Shown here: positions 28,847 through 38,021 of the stretch, one piece after another
Numbering within the stretch: the first letter of the stretch is position 1
How the letters are laid out: each line of letters starts with the position of its first letter
From: Planctomycetota bacterium
Lineage (GTDB): Bacteria; Planctomycetota; Phycisphaerae; Phycisphaerales; UBA1924
DNA: 64,000 nt
Direction of reading: 5' to 3'
Assembly (NCBI GenBank): GCA_963204725.1
Contig: CAUJHH010000006.1
Span: 1-64,000, forward strand
Notes under the pieces: model-generated
Database searches by the model: none
Told to the model about the DNA's origin: nothing
The model's input: only the letters and a program-made list of their open reading frames with translations
Program-made: the position numbers and the translations under genes

Positions 28847-30013
28847 TCATGGTGCCGCGAGTGTTGCATCCGTCCACGTTGCGCCGCTCCGCGCACTCAT
28901 GACCACACGCTCGATGAAGTGGACACCCCGAGCGCCGTCGTTGACCGTCGGGAACTCGGTGGCGAGGCCTTCGGGTTTGGTGCCCGCCTTCTTTGCGATC
29001 ATGGCGTCGATGGCGCCGCGGTAGATATTGGCGAAGGCCTCGATGAAGGCCTCGGGATGGCCGCCGGGAAGGCGGGTGGCGCGTCCGGCCTCTGGGCCGA
29101 CGCCCGGCCCGGAGCGGGTGAAGATCTGGCGGACGCCGTCGCGCGGCTGGAACAGGAGCGAGTTTGGCTCTTCCTGACGCCAGCTCAGCATGCCCTCGGT
29201 GCCGTAGACACGGATGGTCAAGTTGTTCTCTTCGCCGACGCAGACCTGTGAGCAGGTGAGTGTGCCTCGTGCGCCGCCCTTGTAGCGGATGAGGATCGCG
29301 GCATCATCGTCGAGTTTGCGACCGGGCACGAAGGTTGTCAGGTCGGCGCAGAGCGATTCCATCTCGAGACCGGTGATGGTGGCGACGAGGTTCTCGGCGT
29401 GGGTGCCGATGTCACCGACCGCGCCCGCGGCACCTGATCGCGCGGGATCCGTGCGCCAATCGGCCTGTTTCTGGCCGCCGGATTCGAGGGCCGTCGCCAA
29501 CCACCCTTGGTGGTACTCGACGAAGACCTTGCGGATCGTGCCGAGCTTGCCCGCACGCACGAGCGACGCGGCCTGCTTGACCAGTGGGTAACCCGAATAG
29601 TTGTACGTGACGGCGAAGACGACGCCGGACTTCTCGACGGTGCGAACGAGTTCGTTCGCCTGCTCGACCGTGTGGACGAGCGGCTTGTCGCACACCACGT
29701 TGAACCCCGCGGCGGCGAAGGCCTTGGCGACTTCGAAGTGCGTGTCGTTGGGCGTCACGATCGACACGAAATCGATGCGGTCGGTGGCGGGGCGCTTGAG
29801 CTCGCCCTCGAGCATCTCACGCCACGAGCCGTAGGAGCGGTCGGACGCGAGGCCGAGATCCTTGGCCGAAGCGAGGGCTCTCTCTGGTGTGGAAGAGAGC
29901 GCGCCGGCGACGAGTCGGGCCTTGTTGTCAAGGGCGACGGCCATGCGATGGACGCCGCCGATGAAGGCCCCTTGTCCGCCGCCGACCATGCCGTAGGTGA
30001 GTTGGGTCGTCAT
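28847..30013 (-). CDS. Gfo/Idh/MocA-family oxidoreductase (cytoplasmic)
   Basis: A 388-residue NAD(P)-dependent sugar dehydrogenase-like protein without a signal peptide. The Rossmann motif [15 protein letters not shown] is at the N-terminus. The lysine motif is CDKPLVHT, and the catalytic-site segment [10 protein letters not shown] carries the conserved Asp and His. The C-terminal part is the beta-sheet dimerisation domain. Substrate unknown. It starts four bases after the stop of the TIM-barrel isomerase gene at 30018, so the two are cotranscribed and probably act on the same sugar. Confidence 0.9.
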   Translation of the reverse strand: MTTQLTYGMVGGGQGAFIGGVHRMAVALDNKARLVAGALSSTPERALASAKDLGLASDRSYGSWREMLEGELKRPATDRIDFVSIVTPNDTHFEVAKAFAAAGFNVVCDKPLVHTVEQANELVRTVEKSGVVFAVTYNYSGYPLVKQAASLVRAGKLGTIRKVFVEYHQGWLATALESGGQKQADWRTDPARSGAAGAVGDIGTHAENLVATITGLEMESLCADLTTFVPGRKLDDDAAILIRYKGGARGTLTCSQVCVGEENNLTIRVYGTEGMLSWRQEEPNSLLFQPRDGVRQIFTRSGPGVGPEAGRATRLPGGHPEAFIEAFANIYRGAIDAMIAKKAGTKPEGLATEFPTVNDGARGVHFIERVVMSARSGATWTDATLAAP

Positions 30014-30017
30014 GTGG

Positions 30018-31016
30018 TCACTTCTTCTCAAACGCCTTATCGAAGGCGAGGTTGCTGGGCGAGAAGTCCATGGCGCGGACAAACTCGACAGCCTCGGTCG
30101 CGCCATGCACGCGGTCCATGCCGCAGTCCTCCCATTCGACGGAGAGCGGCCCTGTGTATGCAGCGCGGTTGAGGGCTCGGGTGATCTCCTCGAAATCGAC
30201 CTCGCCCCGCCCCGGCGAACGGAAGTCCCACCCTCTCCGATGATCGCCGAACGAAAGGTGCGACGCGAGAATCGACGTCTCCCCATCCAGCGTCCGGATC
30301 GCATCCTTCACGTGGACGTGGTAGATCCGATCCGCAAACGCATCGATGAACTTGACAGGATCGATCCCCTGCCACACCAAATGCGAGGGGTCGAAGTTGA
30401 AGCCGAAGGCCGCTCGCCCCTTCACCGCCTCGATCGCACGGCGCGTCGTGTGGATGTCGTAGGCGATCTCCGTCGGATGGACCTCAAGCCCGAAGCGGAC
30501 ACCGACCCTGTCGAAGACATCCAGAATCGGGTTCCAGCGGTCGGCAAAGTCCTTGAAGCCCGCATCAATCTCCGGCTGGCCGGTCGGCGGAAAGAAGTAC
30601 AGCTTGTGCCACACGGAGGAACCCGTGAAGCCGTTGACCACCTTCACGCCCAGCTTCGCTGCGGCCTCGGCCGTTCGTTTCATCTCGTCCGCCGCCCGCT
30701 GCTGGACGCCCTCGGGCTTCCCATCGCCCCATACACGGGGGGGGAGGATCAGCTTGTGTCGCTCGTCGATCGGGTCGCACACCGCCTGCCCCACCAGATG
30801 GTTGCTGATCGCAAAGCACGTCAGCCCGTGCTTCTTCAGGATGTCCCACCGTGAGCGGCAGTACCCGTCGTCGGAAAGGGCCTTCTCCACATCAAAGTGG
30901 TCCCCCCAGCAGGCGAGCTCCAGCCCGTCGTATCCCATCTCCGCCGCGAGCGCGGCCATGTCCTCGAGCTTGAGATCGGCCCATTGGCCGGTGAAGAGCG
31001 TGACGGGTCTGGGCAT
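30018..31016 (-). CDS. Sugar phosphate isomerase/epimerase-like TIM-barrel protein
   Basis: A 332-residue xylose-isomerase-like TIM barrel. Metal-ligand segments are visible in order: [13 protein letters not shown] (Glu), [14 protein letters not shown] (Asp and His), YHVHVKDA (His) and [11 protein letters not shown] (Glu). There is no signal peptide. Proteins of this group act as isomerases, epimerases or C3-keto-sugar lyases. The ATG at 31016 follows AGGAG. It is the first gene of a two-gene unit with the Gfo/Idh/MocA gene and is divergent from a nucleoside-type permease, so uptake, oxidation and isomerisation of one substrate is a reasonable inference. Confidence 0.88.
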   Translation of the reverse strand: MPRPVTLFTGQWADLKLEDMAALAAEMGYDGLELACWGDHFDVEKALSDDGYCRSRWDILKKHGLTCFAISNHLVGQAVCDPIDERHKLILPPRVWGDGKPEGVQQRAADEMKRTAEAAAKLGVKVVNGFTGSSVWHKLYFFPPTGQPEIDAGFKDFADRWNPILDVFDRVGVRFGLEVHPTEIAYDIHTTRRAIEAVKGRAAFGFNFDPSHLVWQGIDPVKFIDAFADRIYHVHVKDAIRTLDGETSILASHLSFGDHRRGWDFRSPGRGEVDFEEITRALNRAAYTGPLSVEWEDCGMDRVHGATEAVEFVRAMDFSPSNLAFDKAFEKK

Positions 31017-31104
31017 GGGGTCACTCCTGGATGGACGTGCATGGTAGTGGAACTTGGCCGGTCGATCATCGGGCGGCAGGAAGCCCACGCGAAGACCCGT
31101 CCGC

Positions 31105-31133
31105 TTTACGCGGTCTGACGTTCTCTTTACACT
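31105..31133 (+). promoter_or_regulatory. Candidate promoter for the permease gene
   Basis: TTTACG and TACACT are separated by 17 bases, about 55 bases before the ATG at 31188. Both hexamers are moderately good. Confidence 0.5.
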
Positions 31134-31187
31134 CGCGTCCCACGCGCCCGGGGCAGTACCCCGACGCCGCGAAGCGAGATCCAACGT

Positions 31188-32429
31188 ATGAGCGACCAAG
31201 CCAACGGCCTTCCCTCCCACGGCGCGAGCGCGGTCGGCGCGCGTCTGTCGGTGATGATGTTCCTTGAGTTCTTTCTCTGGGGTGCGTGGTACGTCACGAT
31301 GGGTCCGTACATGGCCTCGCAGGCGATCGACGCCAAGCTCATCGGATGGGCCTACACGGTCGGACCGATCGCCGCCATCATCTCGCCCTTCTTCCTCGGC
31401 ATGATCGCCGATCGGTTCTTCGCGACCGAGCGAGTGCTCGCGGCGATGCACCTCCTGGGCGGCGCAATTCTGTGTGCCGCGCCGATCGCGATGCAGACCT
31501 CGCCGAAGGCGTTCATCGCCGTGATCTTTGTCCACATGCTCTGCTACATGCCGACGCTCGGGCTGACCAACACGCTCAGCTTCCACAACATGACCAATCC
31601 CCAGCGGCAGTTCCCGATGATCCGCGTGTGGGGCACGATCGGCTGGATCGCGGCCAACTGGGTCATCTCGCAGATGAAGTTCGATACCTCTCCCAACATG
31701 TTCTACGTCGCGGGCGCATCGGGCATGCTGCTCGGGCTCTACTCGATCTCGCTCCCACACACGCCGCCACCGGCGAAGGGACGTGCTTTCTCGGCTCGCG
31801 ACGCGCTCGGGCTCGACGCGATCGCGCTGCTCAAGCACCGCTCGTTTGCGGTCTTCGTGCTCTGCTCTTTCCTGATCTGTATCCCCCTCGCGGCGTACTA
31901 CGCCTTCGCGGGCGAGTACGTCGGCGCCTCCGGATTCACCAAGATCGCGCAGACCATGTCGTTCGGACAGATCTCCGAGATCGGTTTCATGCTGATCATG
32001 CCGCTCTTCTTCGCGCGCCTCGGCGTGAAGTGGATGCTGCTCGTGGGTATGGCGGCATGGGTTGTTCGCTACGGGCTCTTTGCCGGCGCCGCGGACGAGC
32101 AGGTGAAGTGGATGGTGCTCGCGGGCGTGATTCTGCACGGCATCTGCTACGACTTCTTCTTCGTCACCGGGCAGATCTACGTTGATCAGAAGTCGACGCC
32201 CGCCATCCGCGGCCAGGCCCAGGGCCTCCTCGTGCTCGTCACGCAGGGACTCGGCCTTGGACTTGGCGCGCAGGTGATGGGTCGGGTCGCGAGCGCGAAC
32301 ACCGACAAGGTCACGGCCGTGCGCGACTGGGGCACGATCTGGGTGATCCCTGCCGCGTTCGCTGCGGTCGTGATGGTGATCTTCTTTGTGCTCTTCAGCG
32401 AGAAGAGAAGGGCCGAGACTACCGTCTGA
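31188..32429 (+). CDS. MFS permease of the nucleoside:H+ symporter type
   Basis: A 413-residue integral membrane protein with about 12 transmembrane helices. The N-terminal [18 protein letters not shown] and the segment [17 protein letters not shown] are typical of the NupG/XapB (NHS) family, which is widespread in planctomycetes next to sugar dehydrogenases. Nucleosides are the known substrates in E. coli, but here the neighbours suggest a sugar or sugar-like compound. Its last 11 bases overlap the convergent TIM-barrel gene at 32419. Confidence 0.88.
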   Translation: MSDQANGLPSHGASAVGARLSVMMFLEFFLWGAWYVTMGPYMASQAIDAKLIGWAYTVGPIAAIISPFFLGMIADRFFATERVLAAMHLLGGAILCAAPIAMQTSPKAFIAVIFVHMLCYMPTLGLTNTLSFHNMTNPQRQFPMIRVWGTIGWIAANWVISQMKFDTSPNMFYVAGASGMLLGLYSISLPHTPPPAKGRAFSARDALGLDAIALLKHRSFAVFVLCSFLICIPLAAYYAFAGEYVGASGFTKIAQTMSFGQISEIGFMLIMPLFFARLGVKWMLLVGMAAWVVRYGLFAGAADEQVKWMVLAGVILHGICYDFFFVTGQIYVDQKSTPAIRGQAQGLLVLVTQGLGLGLGAQVMGRVASANTDKVTAVRDWGTIWVIPAAFAAVVMVIFFVLFSEKRRAETTV

Positions 32430-33276
32430 GCCGCTCGACCATCTCCCGTGCCGCCGTGATGTCCGCGACGCGCTGATCACCGCCCTCGCGCTCGATCACC
32501 AGGTCGATCGAGCGCGGCAAACCGCGCACGATCTCGAGGAACGCGGCCCAGTCGACCGTTCCCGTGCCAGCGCGGACCTCCTCGCCCCACGTGCCGGGCG
32601 TCTTCGTCGGCATTGCGTCCTTGATGTGGACCTGCCGAATCCACGGTGAGAGAGCACGCATCGCGGCGATCGGCTCGCCCTTCCCATACAGAATCATGTT
32701 CGCCGGGTCGAAATTGACGCCAAGATCAGTCCTGTTGATCTCTTCGAGCACGCCGATCAGGGTCTCGGCCGTTTCCTGGCCGGTCTCGAGCGCGACCTCG
32801 CACCCCGCGGCCGCGAACGCATCCACGATCGCGTTGATCCGGGCGATGAGGATGCGGCGTTCCGGGTCGTTCGGCTTGCTGGGGAGATACCCGGCGTGGA
32901 ACGTCACGAGTCCGAGCCCAAGACGCTTGGCAAACTCGGCGTTGGCCTTGGCGGCGAGCAGGTTGTCCGCCCACGTGGAGTCGAGCCGCACGCCGCCCGT
33001 GTGCTCGATGGTCTGGAGCGAGGTGTAGTCCTCACCCGCGCAGGCCATCATCCCGGAAACGACCGTGCAGCCGCCCGTCTTCAGGGCGGCAACAGTCTTT
33101 TCGGCATCCCAGTTGGCGGCTTGTACTCCATCCGGTCCGTGGATCTCTCCCCCTGCTCGGAGGGGATCGAGGGCGAGTTGGATGTTGGAGACAGCGCACT
33201 CCCGTGCGAGCGATGCCAGGCGCGAGCCCGATTCGGCTCTCAGCGACCACGAACACACAGCGACTCTTCCAATCAT
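32419..33276 (-). CDS. Sugar phosphate isomerase/epimerase-like TIM-barrel protein
   Basis: A 285-residue xylose-isomerase-like TIM barrel, shorter than the one at 30018. Metal-ligand segments are [13 protein letters not shown] (Glu), [13 protein letters not shown] (Asp), RQVHIKDAM (His) and DLVIEREGG (Glu). It starts [12 protein letters not shown] with no signal peptide. The ATG at 33276 is chosen because the conserved first strand begins directly after it. It converges on the permease (stops overlap) and is divergent from the Tat-exported Gfo/Idh/MocA gene at 33488. The substrate is unknown. Confidence 0.87.
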   Translation of the reverse strand: MIGRVAVCSWSLRAESGSRLASLARECAVSNIQLALDPLRAGGEIHGPDGVQAANWDAEKTVAALKTGGCTVVSGMMACAGEDYTSLQTIEHTGGVRLDSTWADNLLAAKANAEFAKRLGLGLVTFHAGYLPSKPNDPERRILIARINAIVDAFAAAGCEVALETGQETAETLIGVLEEINRTDLGVNFDPANMILYGKGEPIAAMRALSPWIRQVHIKDAMPTKTPGTWGEEVRAGTGTVDWAAFLEIVRGLPRSIDLVIEREGGDQRVADITAAREMVERLRR

Positions 33277-33355
33277 GCGAGCGGTCTCCGCGGATCCGGG
33301 TGAATGTACCGGGGTGTTGAGCATCGGCGAAAGCGGCTGGTTTCGGCCAAGGGAC

Positions 33356-33383
33356 TTGCGAGTGTCGGCCCGTCGTGTATGCT
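33356..33383 (+). promoter_or_regulatory. Candidate promoter for the exported Gfo/Idh/MocA operon
   Basis: TTGCGA and TATGCT are separated by 16 bases, giving a leader of about 98 bases before the ATG at 33488. Confidence 0.55.
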
Positions 33384-33487
33384 GGGAACGAGTGGAGCCT
33401 GACGGGCTCCGCACGGGAAACCACAACTGGCGGGAGATGGCGGCGGCGAAGCCGTGCTCCCTGCACGTCCGACTCGAAGGAGCGACC

Positions 33488-34825
33488 ATGCGCGGCTCAG
33501 GCAATCAGAATCAGAACGTCGGAAACTCGCGGCGTGACTTCCTCGTCAAGACCGCCGCTCTGGCCGGAGCTGGCGCGCTTCTGGCCGGTGCCGGCAAGAA
33601 GCCGACTGGTGCGTCGGCGCCGTCGTCGACGATCAAGGCCGCGGGTCGGATTCCGGTGCCCGAGGGTCAGCCGATCCGTTTGGGCGTGATCGGTACGGGC
33701 GGCATGGGCACCGGCCACTGCGACGCCATCATGGAACTGACCAAGCAGGGACGAACCAACGTCCAGATCGTGGCGGTCTGCGATGTCTGCGACTCGCACC
33801 TCGAGCGTGCAAAGAAGAAGTGCGAGGAGAAGCAGGGGATCAAGGTTGATACGTACCGCAAGCACGAGGAACTGCTCGCGAGGGATGATATCCACGCCGT
33901 CCTGATCGCCAGCCCCGAGCACTGGCACGCGCAGCACGCGCTCGACGCGATCGCCGCAGGCAAGGACACGTATCTTGAGAAGCCGATGACGCTCCGGCTC
34001 GACGAGGCGCTCGCGCTCCGCGAGTACTCGCTGAAGCACCCGGACATGATCCTCCAGATCGGTACCCAGATGATGCAGCTGCCCCGGTACCACGAGGCGA
34101 GGAAGTTGATCCGCGCGGGCGAGATCGGCGTTCCGACGCTGGCGCAGACGAGCTACTGCCGCTCCTCCAAGGACGGCGAGTGGAACTACTACGGCATCGA
34201 CCCCGACTGGAAGCCCGGCGTGAACCTCGACTGGGAGCGCTGGTGCGGCTCGCTCGGCTCACGCGAGTGGGACCCGAAGGTGTACGCCCGCTGGCGTCGC
34301 TACCGCGATTTCTCAACCGGCATCATCGGCGACCTGCTGGTGCACGTGATGACGCCGCTTCTCCTTGCGCTCGATTCTCCGTGGCCGGTGCGTGTCGTCG
34401 GATCGGGCTCCCACATGGTCGACAAGGCGATGGAGAATCACGACCTGACCAATATCACGGCCACGATGGAGAACGGCACGCAGATGATTGTCGCGGGTTC
34501 GACCTGCAACGAGGTTGGCCTCGAAACGATGATCCGCGGCTACAAGGCCAATCTCTACCTCGGAAACGTGAACTGCCAGGTCCGTCCCGAGCGGCTGTTC
34601 GTCGACGAGATCGAGGCCCGCACGATCACGTGCGAGGACATCGGCAACGATCAGGATGTTCACCGGTGCGCGTTCTTCGATTGCGTGCGCACGAGGAACG
34701 CCCCGCCCGCCGGCGTCGATCTCTCCACAAAGGTCATGGTGATCGTGGACCTTGCAACCCGTTCGATGTGGGAGGGCAAGGCGTTCACGTTCGATCCGAA
34801 GACGATGACCGCATCGCCCGCGTGA
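33488..34825 (+). CDS. Tat-exported Gfo/Idh/MocA-family oxidoreductase
   Basis: A 445-residue protein. Residues 14-38 are a twin-arginine signal (NSRRDFLVKTAALAGAGALL). The Rossmann motif GVIGTGGMGTGH is near residue 65, the lysine motif is YLEKPMTL, and IASPEHWHAQHA and TGIIGDLLVHVM lie in the expected places; the catalytic His is in the latter segment. Tat export implies folding with bound NAD(P) in the cytoplasm. Its start follows AAGGAG. It heads a plus-strand unit with apbE (7-base gap) and a second exported homologue (9-base gap). The substrate is probably a sugar or cyclitol in the periplasm. Confidence 0.9.
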   Translation: MRGSGNQNQNVGNSRRDFLVKTAALAGAGALLAGAGKKPTGASAPSSTIKAAGRIPVPEGQPIRLGVIGTGGMGTGHCDAIMELTKQGRTNVQIVAVCDVCDSHLERAKKKCEEKQGIKVDTYRKHEELLARDDIHAVLIASPEHWHAQHALDAIAAGKDTYLEKPMTLRLDEALALREYSLKHPDMILQIGTQMMQLPRYHEARKLIRAGEIGVPTLAQTSYCRSSKDGEWNYYGIDPDWKPGVNLDWERWCGSLGSREWDPKVYARWRRYRDFSTGIIGDLLVHVMTPLLLALDSPWPVRVVGSGSHMVDKAMENHDLTNITATMENGTQMIVAGSTCNEVGLETMIRGYKANLYLGNVNCQVRPERLFVDEIEARTITCEDIGNDQDVHRCAFFDCVRTRNAPPAGVDLSTKVMVIVDLATRSMWEGKAFTFDPKTMTASPA

Positions 34826-34832
34826 TGGTGAC

Positions 34833-35825
34833 ATGATCCACAGGGCGGCGTGCTTCGCGATGGGGACGCGTTTCGAGCTTGTGCTCGACGACGTTGATCC
34901 CTCGCGCCTCGGTCCGATCGCTGACCACGTTCTGGAAGAGGTCAGGCACTGGCACGACCGGCTCTCGCTGTTCAAGCGGGACTCGTTCCTCTCGTTCATC
35001 AACGAGCACGCGCCGCACGAGGCCGTGCCGCTCGAGCCGGAGCTCTTCTCGCTGTTCGAGCTTTGCGTGTCGGTCCACCGTGCCTCTGACGGCGCGTTCG
35101 ATCCGGCGATCGCATCCGTCATGTCGGCGCTCGGCCTGCACGAGGATGCCGTGCTGCCCCAGGGGAGCGTCGCGCCGGAGCGTCCGGGGCCCGGCCGGGG
35201 CATGGGCGCGATCGAGCTCGATGCGAATCGGCGGACAATCCGCTTTCTGGCGTCGGATGTCGTGCTGGATCTCGGTGCGGTGGCCAAGGGATTCGCGCTC
35301 GACATGGCGGCATCTCACCTGCGGGAGTTCGGCATCGAGCGAGCCCTTCTCCACGGAGGCACGAGCAGCATCGTGGCGATCGGGGCTCCGCCGGGAGCGG
35401 ACGGCTGGCGCGTCGCGCTCGGTCCGGATGCTGATGCGCCGGTGATGACGCTTTGCGATGGCGCCTTGTCCTTCTCCGCGCCGCACGGCCGAACGGTGGA
35501 GGGGCCGGATGGGCGCACTCGCGCAACGCACATCCTTGATCCGAGAACCGGCACGCCGGCACAAACGGGCGTGTTCGCGACAGCGGTCGCTTCCGCGTTG
35601 ACAGGAAATGCTGTGGACCCTTGGCCATCGACGCGGTGCGAGGCGTGGTCGACCGCCCTCGTCGTGCTCGGGGAGCGTCCGGATGCGATGCCGGATACGC
35701 TGACGAGCGTGGTTGCTTCCGGATCGCGCGCGCCCAGGAAATGGAAGGTTGCCGGGCCGCACCGACCGTATATTTCGTCCCCTGCCCCGCCGTCGCCGCC
35801 CGTGTCGCCGGGCTCGCGCTGTTAG
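34833..35825 (+). CDS. apbE: FAD:protein FMN transferase (ApbE-like)
   Basis: A 330-residue ApbE-fold protein. ApbE attaches FMN covalently to Thr/Ser of target flavoproteins. Motifs: AMGTRFELVL at the N-terminus, the DGAFDPAI loop, DLGAVAKGFALDMA (flavin and metal site), and LLHGGTSSIVAIG. Unlike many ApbE proteins it has no lipoprotein signal, so it is predicted cytoplasmic. The C-terminal 35 residues are Pro/Ser-rich and unconserved. It is sandwiched between two Tat-exported Gfo/Idh/MocA genes in one operon, an unusual setting. No obvious flavinylation target with a D-G-x-S/T-G-A-T motif lies in the window. Confidence 0.85.
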   Translation: MIHRAACFAMGTRFELVLDDVDPSRLGPIADHVLEEVRHWHDRLSLFKRDSFLSFINEHAPHEAVPLEPELFSLFELCVSVHRASDGAFDPAIASVMSALGLHEDAVLPQGSVAPERPGPGRGMGAIELDANRRTIRFLASDVVLDLGAVAKGFALDMAASHLREFGIERALLHGGTSSIVAIGAPPGADGWRVALGPDADAPVMTLCDGALSFSAPHGRTVEGPDGRTRATHILDPRTGTPAQTGVFATAVASALTGNAVDPWPSTRCEAWSTALVVLGERPDAMPDTLTSVVASGSRAPRKWKVAGPHRPYISSPAPPSPPVSPGSRC

Positions 35826-35834
35826 GAGTTTCCG

Positions 35835-37091
35835 ATGTCAGATTCCGAGTCTCAGCGTCTCTCGCTCGATCGACGCGAGTTCATGTTCACGACGGGCACG
35901 GCGGGCGCCGCGATGCTCGCCCTGACGCCCGAGTGGTCGTTCGCTTCGCTGACGCGTGCGGAGCCTGTCAACATCGCCATCATCGGGGCGGGCAGGCACG
36001 CCCGGGCGATGCTGGACGAGATCGCGAAGTTCGAGAACGCGCGGGTCACGGCGATCTGCGACATCGTGCCCTCCCGGCTCCAGGCCGCGCTCCGGCGTGT
36101 GCAGGGCGCAACAGGGTACGCCGATCACAAGGAACTCCTCTCGAAGGCCACCGACGTGACGGCTGTGCTGGTCGTCACGCCGACGCACACGCACAAGACA
36201 ATCGCCATCGACGCGATCAGCGCGGGCAAGCACGTGTTCATCGAGGCCCCGCTCGCGCACACGATCGAGGACTGCGCGGAGATCGCGAGGGCCGCGCGCT
36301 CGTCGAGCAAGGTGGTCCACGTCGGTCTGTATGCGCGGTCGAATCCCATCTACAAGCTCGCGCGGACATTCTTCCGATCCGACTCGGTGCGAGACCTGGT
36401 CATGATGCGGGCGCAGAGCAACCGGAAGAACGAGTGGCGCGTACCCGTCTCCGATGCCAAGGACGAGAAGGCCCTCAACTGGCGCCTCGATCCCGATGTC
36501 TCGATCGGGCTTCCGGGCGAGCTCGGGTGCCATCAGATCGACGTCATCAGCTGGTATCTCGGCAAGTACCCGACATCCGTGAGCGGCACCGGCTCGATCC
36601 GCCTTCACAAGGACGGGCGCACGATCCCGGATACCACGCACGCGACGTTCATGTTCGAAGACGGCGCGCGCCTGGACTGGTCGGCCACAATCGCGAGCTC
36701 GTACGAGGGACAGTACGAAGTGCTCTACGGCACCAACGCGACAATCAAGCTGGCATGGACCGCAGCGTGGATGTTCAAGGAGGCCGATGCGCCGACACAG
36801 GGGTGGGAGGTCTACGCGAATCGCCAGCGGTTCCACAACGACGAGGGGATCACCCTGATTGCGGACGCCACCAAGCTGGCTTCGCAGGGGAAGCTCAAGG
36901 AGGGTGTTGGGCTGCCGAATCCTCCGGTGTACTACGCGATCGGCGACTTTGTCGATGCGATCGCGAACGGGAAGCCCCCCGTTGTCACAGCGGAAGAGGG
37001 GCTTCGCGCCACGGCGATCGCGATCCTTGCCAATCAGGCGGTCCTGGGCGGGAAGCGAATCGAGATCAGCGACGATGTGCTCAAGGTCTGA
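35835..37091 (+). CDS. Tat-exported Gfo/Idh/MocA-family protein lacking the EKP lysine
   Basis: A 418-residue protein. The twin-arginine signal is DRREFMFTTGTAGAAMLAL. The Rossmann motif IAIIGAGRHARAM and the C-terminal domain with LPGELGCHQIDVISWYLG are typical. In the position of the diagnostic E-K-P, however, it reads HVFIEAPLAHT, so the conserved active-site Lys is Ala. The other two family members in this window keep it. Either the enzyme has changed chemistry, using its His or another base, or it is a non-dehydrogenase paralogue. It follows apbE by nine bases and is probably cotranscribed with the heme protein downstream. Confidence 0.88.
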   Translation: MSDSESQRLSLDRREFMFTTGTAGAAMLALTPEWSFASLTRAEPVNIAIIGAGRHARAMLDEIAKFENARVTAICDIVPSRLQAALRRVQGATGYADHKELLSKATDVTAVLVVTPTHTHKTIAIDAISAGKHVFIEAPLAHTIEDCAEIARAARSSSKVVHVGLYARSNPIYKLARTFFRSDSVRDLVMMRAQSNRKNEWRVPVSDAKDEKALNWRLDPDVSIGLPGELGCHQIDVISWYLGKYPTSVSGTGSIRLHKDGRTIPDTTHATFMFEDGARLDWSATIASSYEGQYEVLYGTNATIKLAWTAAWMFKEADAPTQGWEVYANRQRFHNDEGITLIADATKLASQGKLKEGVGLPNPPVYYAIGDFVDAIANGKPPVVTAEEGLRATAIAILANQAVLGGKRIEISDDVLKV

Positions 37092-37166
37092 GACAGGTCC
37101 GAGAGATGAGCCCGGGTCGGACGCGCCGCGTGTGCGCGGCGAGCGGGACCAAGTGGGAACCAAGAC

Positions 37167-37931
37167 GTGACGCAGCTCCGGCACCTTCCGTTCATGGCGA
37201 GATTCGGATTGACGATGCTCATGCTTGTTGTGCTCGGGGGGCTCGCGGCATCGGCGACACATCTGCTCTGGCACCACGAGAACCGCGATGATCAAAAGGG
37301 CGTCTCGTACGACGATATCGCAGGGGCCTACCACGGTGTGACCGCCGACGCGCCTCTGGTGCGGGCGATGAACGCCAACCACCCGCCCGACCTCTCCGAA
37401 CCCGCCCGAAAGGTGCTGAACGACTGGCTCGCCTCGGGCCGGATCAGCGAGGACTACGACAACATCGATCTGGGTGACAACGCGCCGGACGCGATCATCG
37501 CGAACAACTGTGTGTCGTGCCACAACCGGAACTCCGCGGATATCGAGGCGAGAAAGATCCCGCTGGAGTACTTCGATGATGTGAAGCGGCTTGCGTTCGC
37601 CAAGAACATCCAGCCGACCAACATCAAGATCCTGGCCGCATCGACGCACACGCACGCGCTCGCCCTCGGAACCCTCTCACTGGTGATGGGCTCCCTCGTG
37701 CTCTCGTCGCGATACGGGCGGCTCGGCTCGGTGCTGCTCGGCGTGTCGGGGCTCGCGCTCTTTGTCGACCTTGGGTCGTGGTGGCTCGCTCGGGACAACG
37801 CGCTCTGGGTGAATGCGATCCTAGTCGCGGGGCCCGTCTATGCCGGGGCCACGGGGTTGATGTGCCTCATGGTCGTGGCGGAGATGTGGTTTCCTGCTCG
37901 GAAGGCCTCATCAGACGGCGGCGAAGAATAA
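37167..37931 (+). CDS. Membrane-bound cytochrome c-like protein
   Basis: A 254-residue protein. A first transmembrane helix (about 11-32) anchors a periplasmic segment with one heme c motif, NNCVSCHN (Cys115, Cys118, His119). Three or four further hydrophobic helices follow (about 160-240), starting near STHTHALALGTLSL, whose histidines could bind a second heme. I do not recognise the family. It could pass electrons from periplasmic sugar oxidation to the respiratory chain; that is inferred from the preceding Tat-exported oxidoreductases. The start is either GTG at 37167 or ATG at 37194. Confidence 0.72.
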   Translation: MTQLRHLPFMARFGLTMLMLVVLGGLAASATHLLWHHENRDDQKGVSYDDIAGAYHGVTADAPLVRAMNANHPPDLSEPARKVLNDWLASGRISEDYDNIDLGDNAPDAIIANNCVSCHNRNSADIEARKIPLEYFDDVKRLAFAKNIQPTNIKILAASTHTHALALGTLSLVMGSLVLSSRYGRLGSVLLGVSGLALFVDLGSWWLARDNALWVNAILVAGPVYAGATGLMCLMVVAEMWFPARKASSDGGEE

Positions 37932-37940
37932 GGGTTTGAG

Positions 37941-37968
37941 TTGTTCGCAAGAAGTTCGCTTCTATAAA
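37941..37968 (+). promoter_or_regulatory. Candidate promoter for the secreted protein at 38022
   Basis: TTGTTC and TATAAA are separated by 16 bases in a locally AT-rich patch. A TATGCT further on (37982-37987) is an alternative -10. Confidence 0.45.
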
Positions 37969-38021
37969 TGGCGCATTCGGGTATGCTGCGGCTTGGAGTT
38001 CACAGCTCCAAGGAGACCGAG

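Noticed and set aside
31017-32480. An N-terminal extension of the TIM-barrel gene at 30018 running antisense through the permease
   Set aside because: The extension is low-complexity charged sequence. The conserved barrel begins at the ATG at 31016, which has AGGAG upstream.
35838-37655. A 605-codon open frame on the minus strand opposite the Gfo/Idh/MocA gene and heme protein
   Set aside because: Antisense to genes with Tat signal, Rossmann and CxxCH motifs; the translation is Arg/Asp/Val-rich and featureless.
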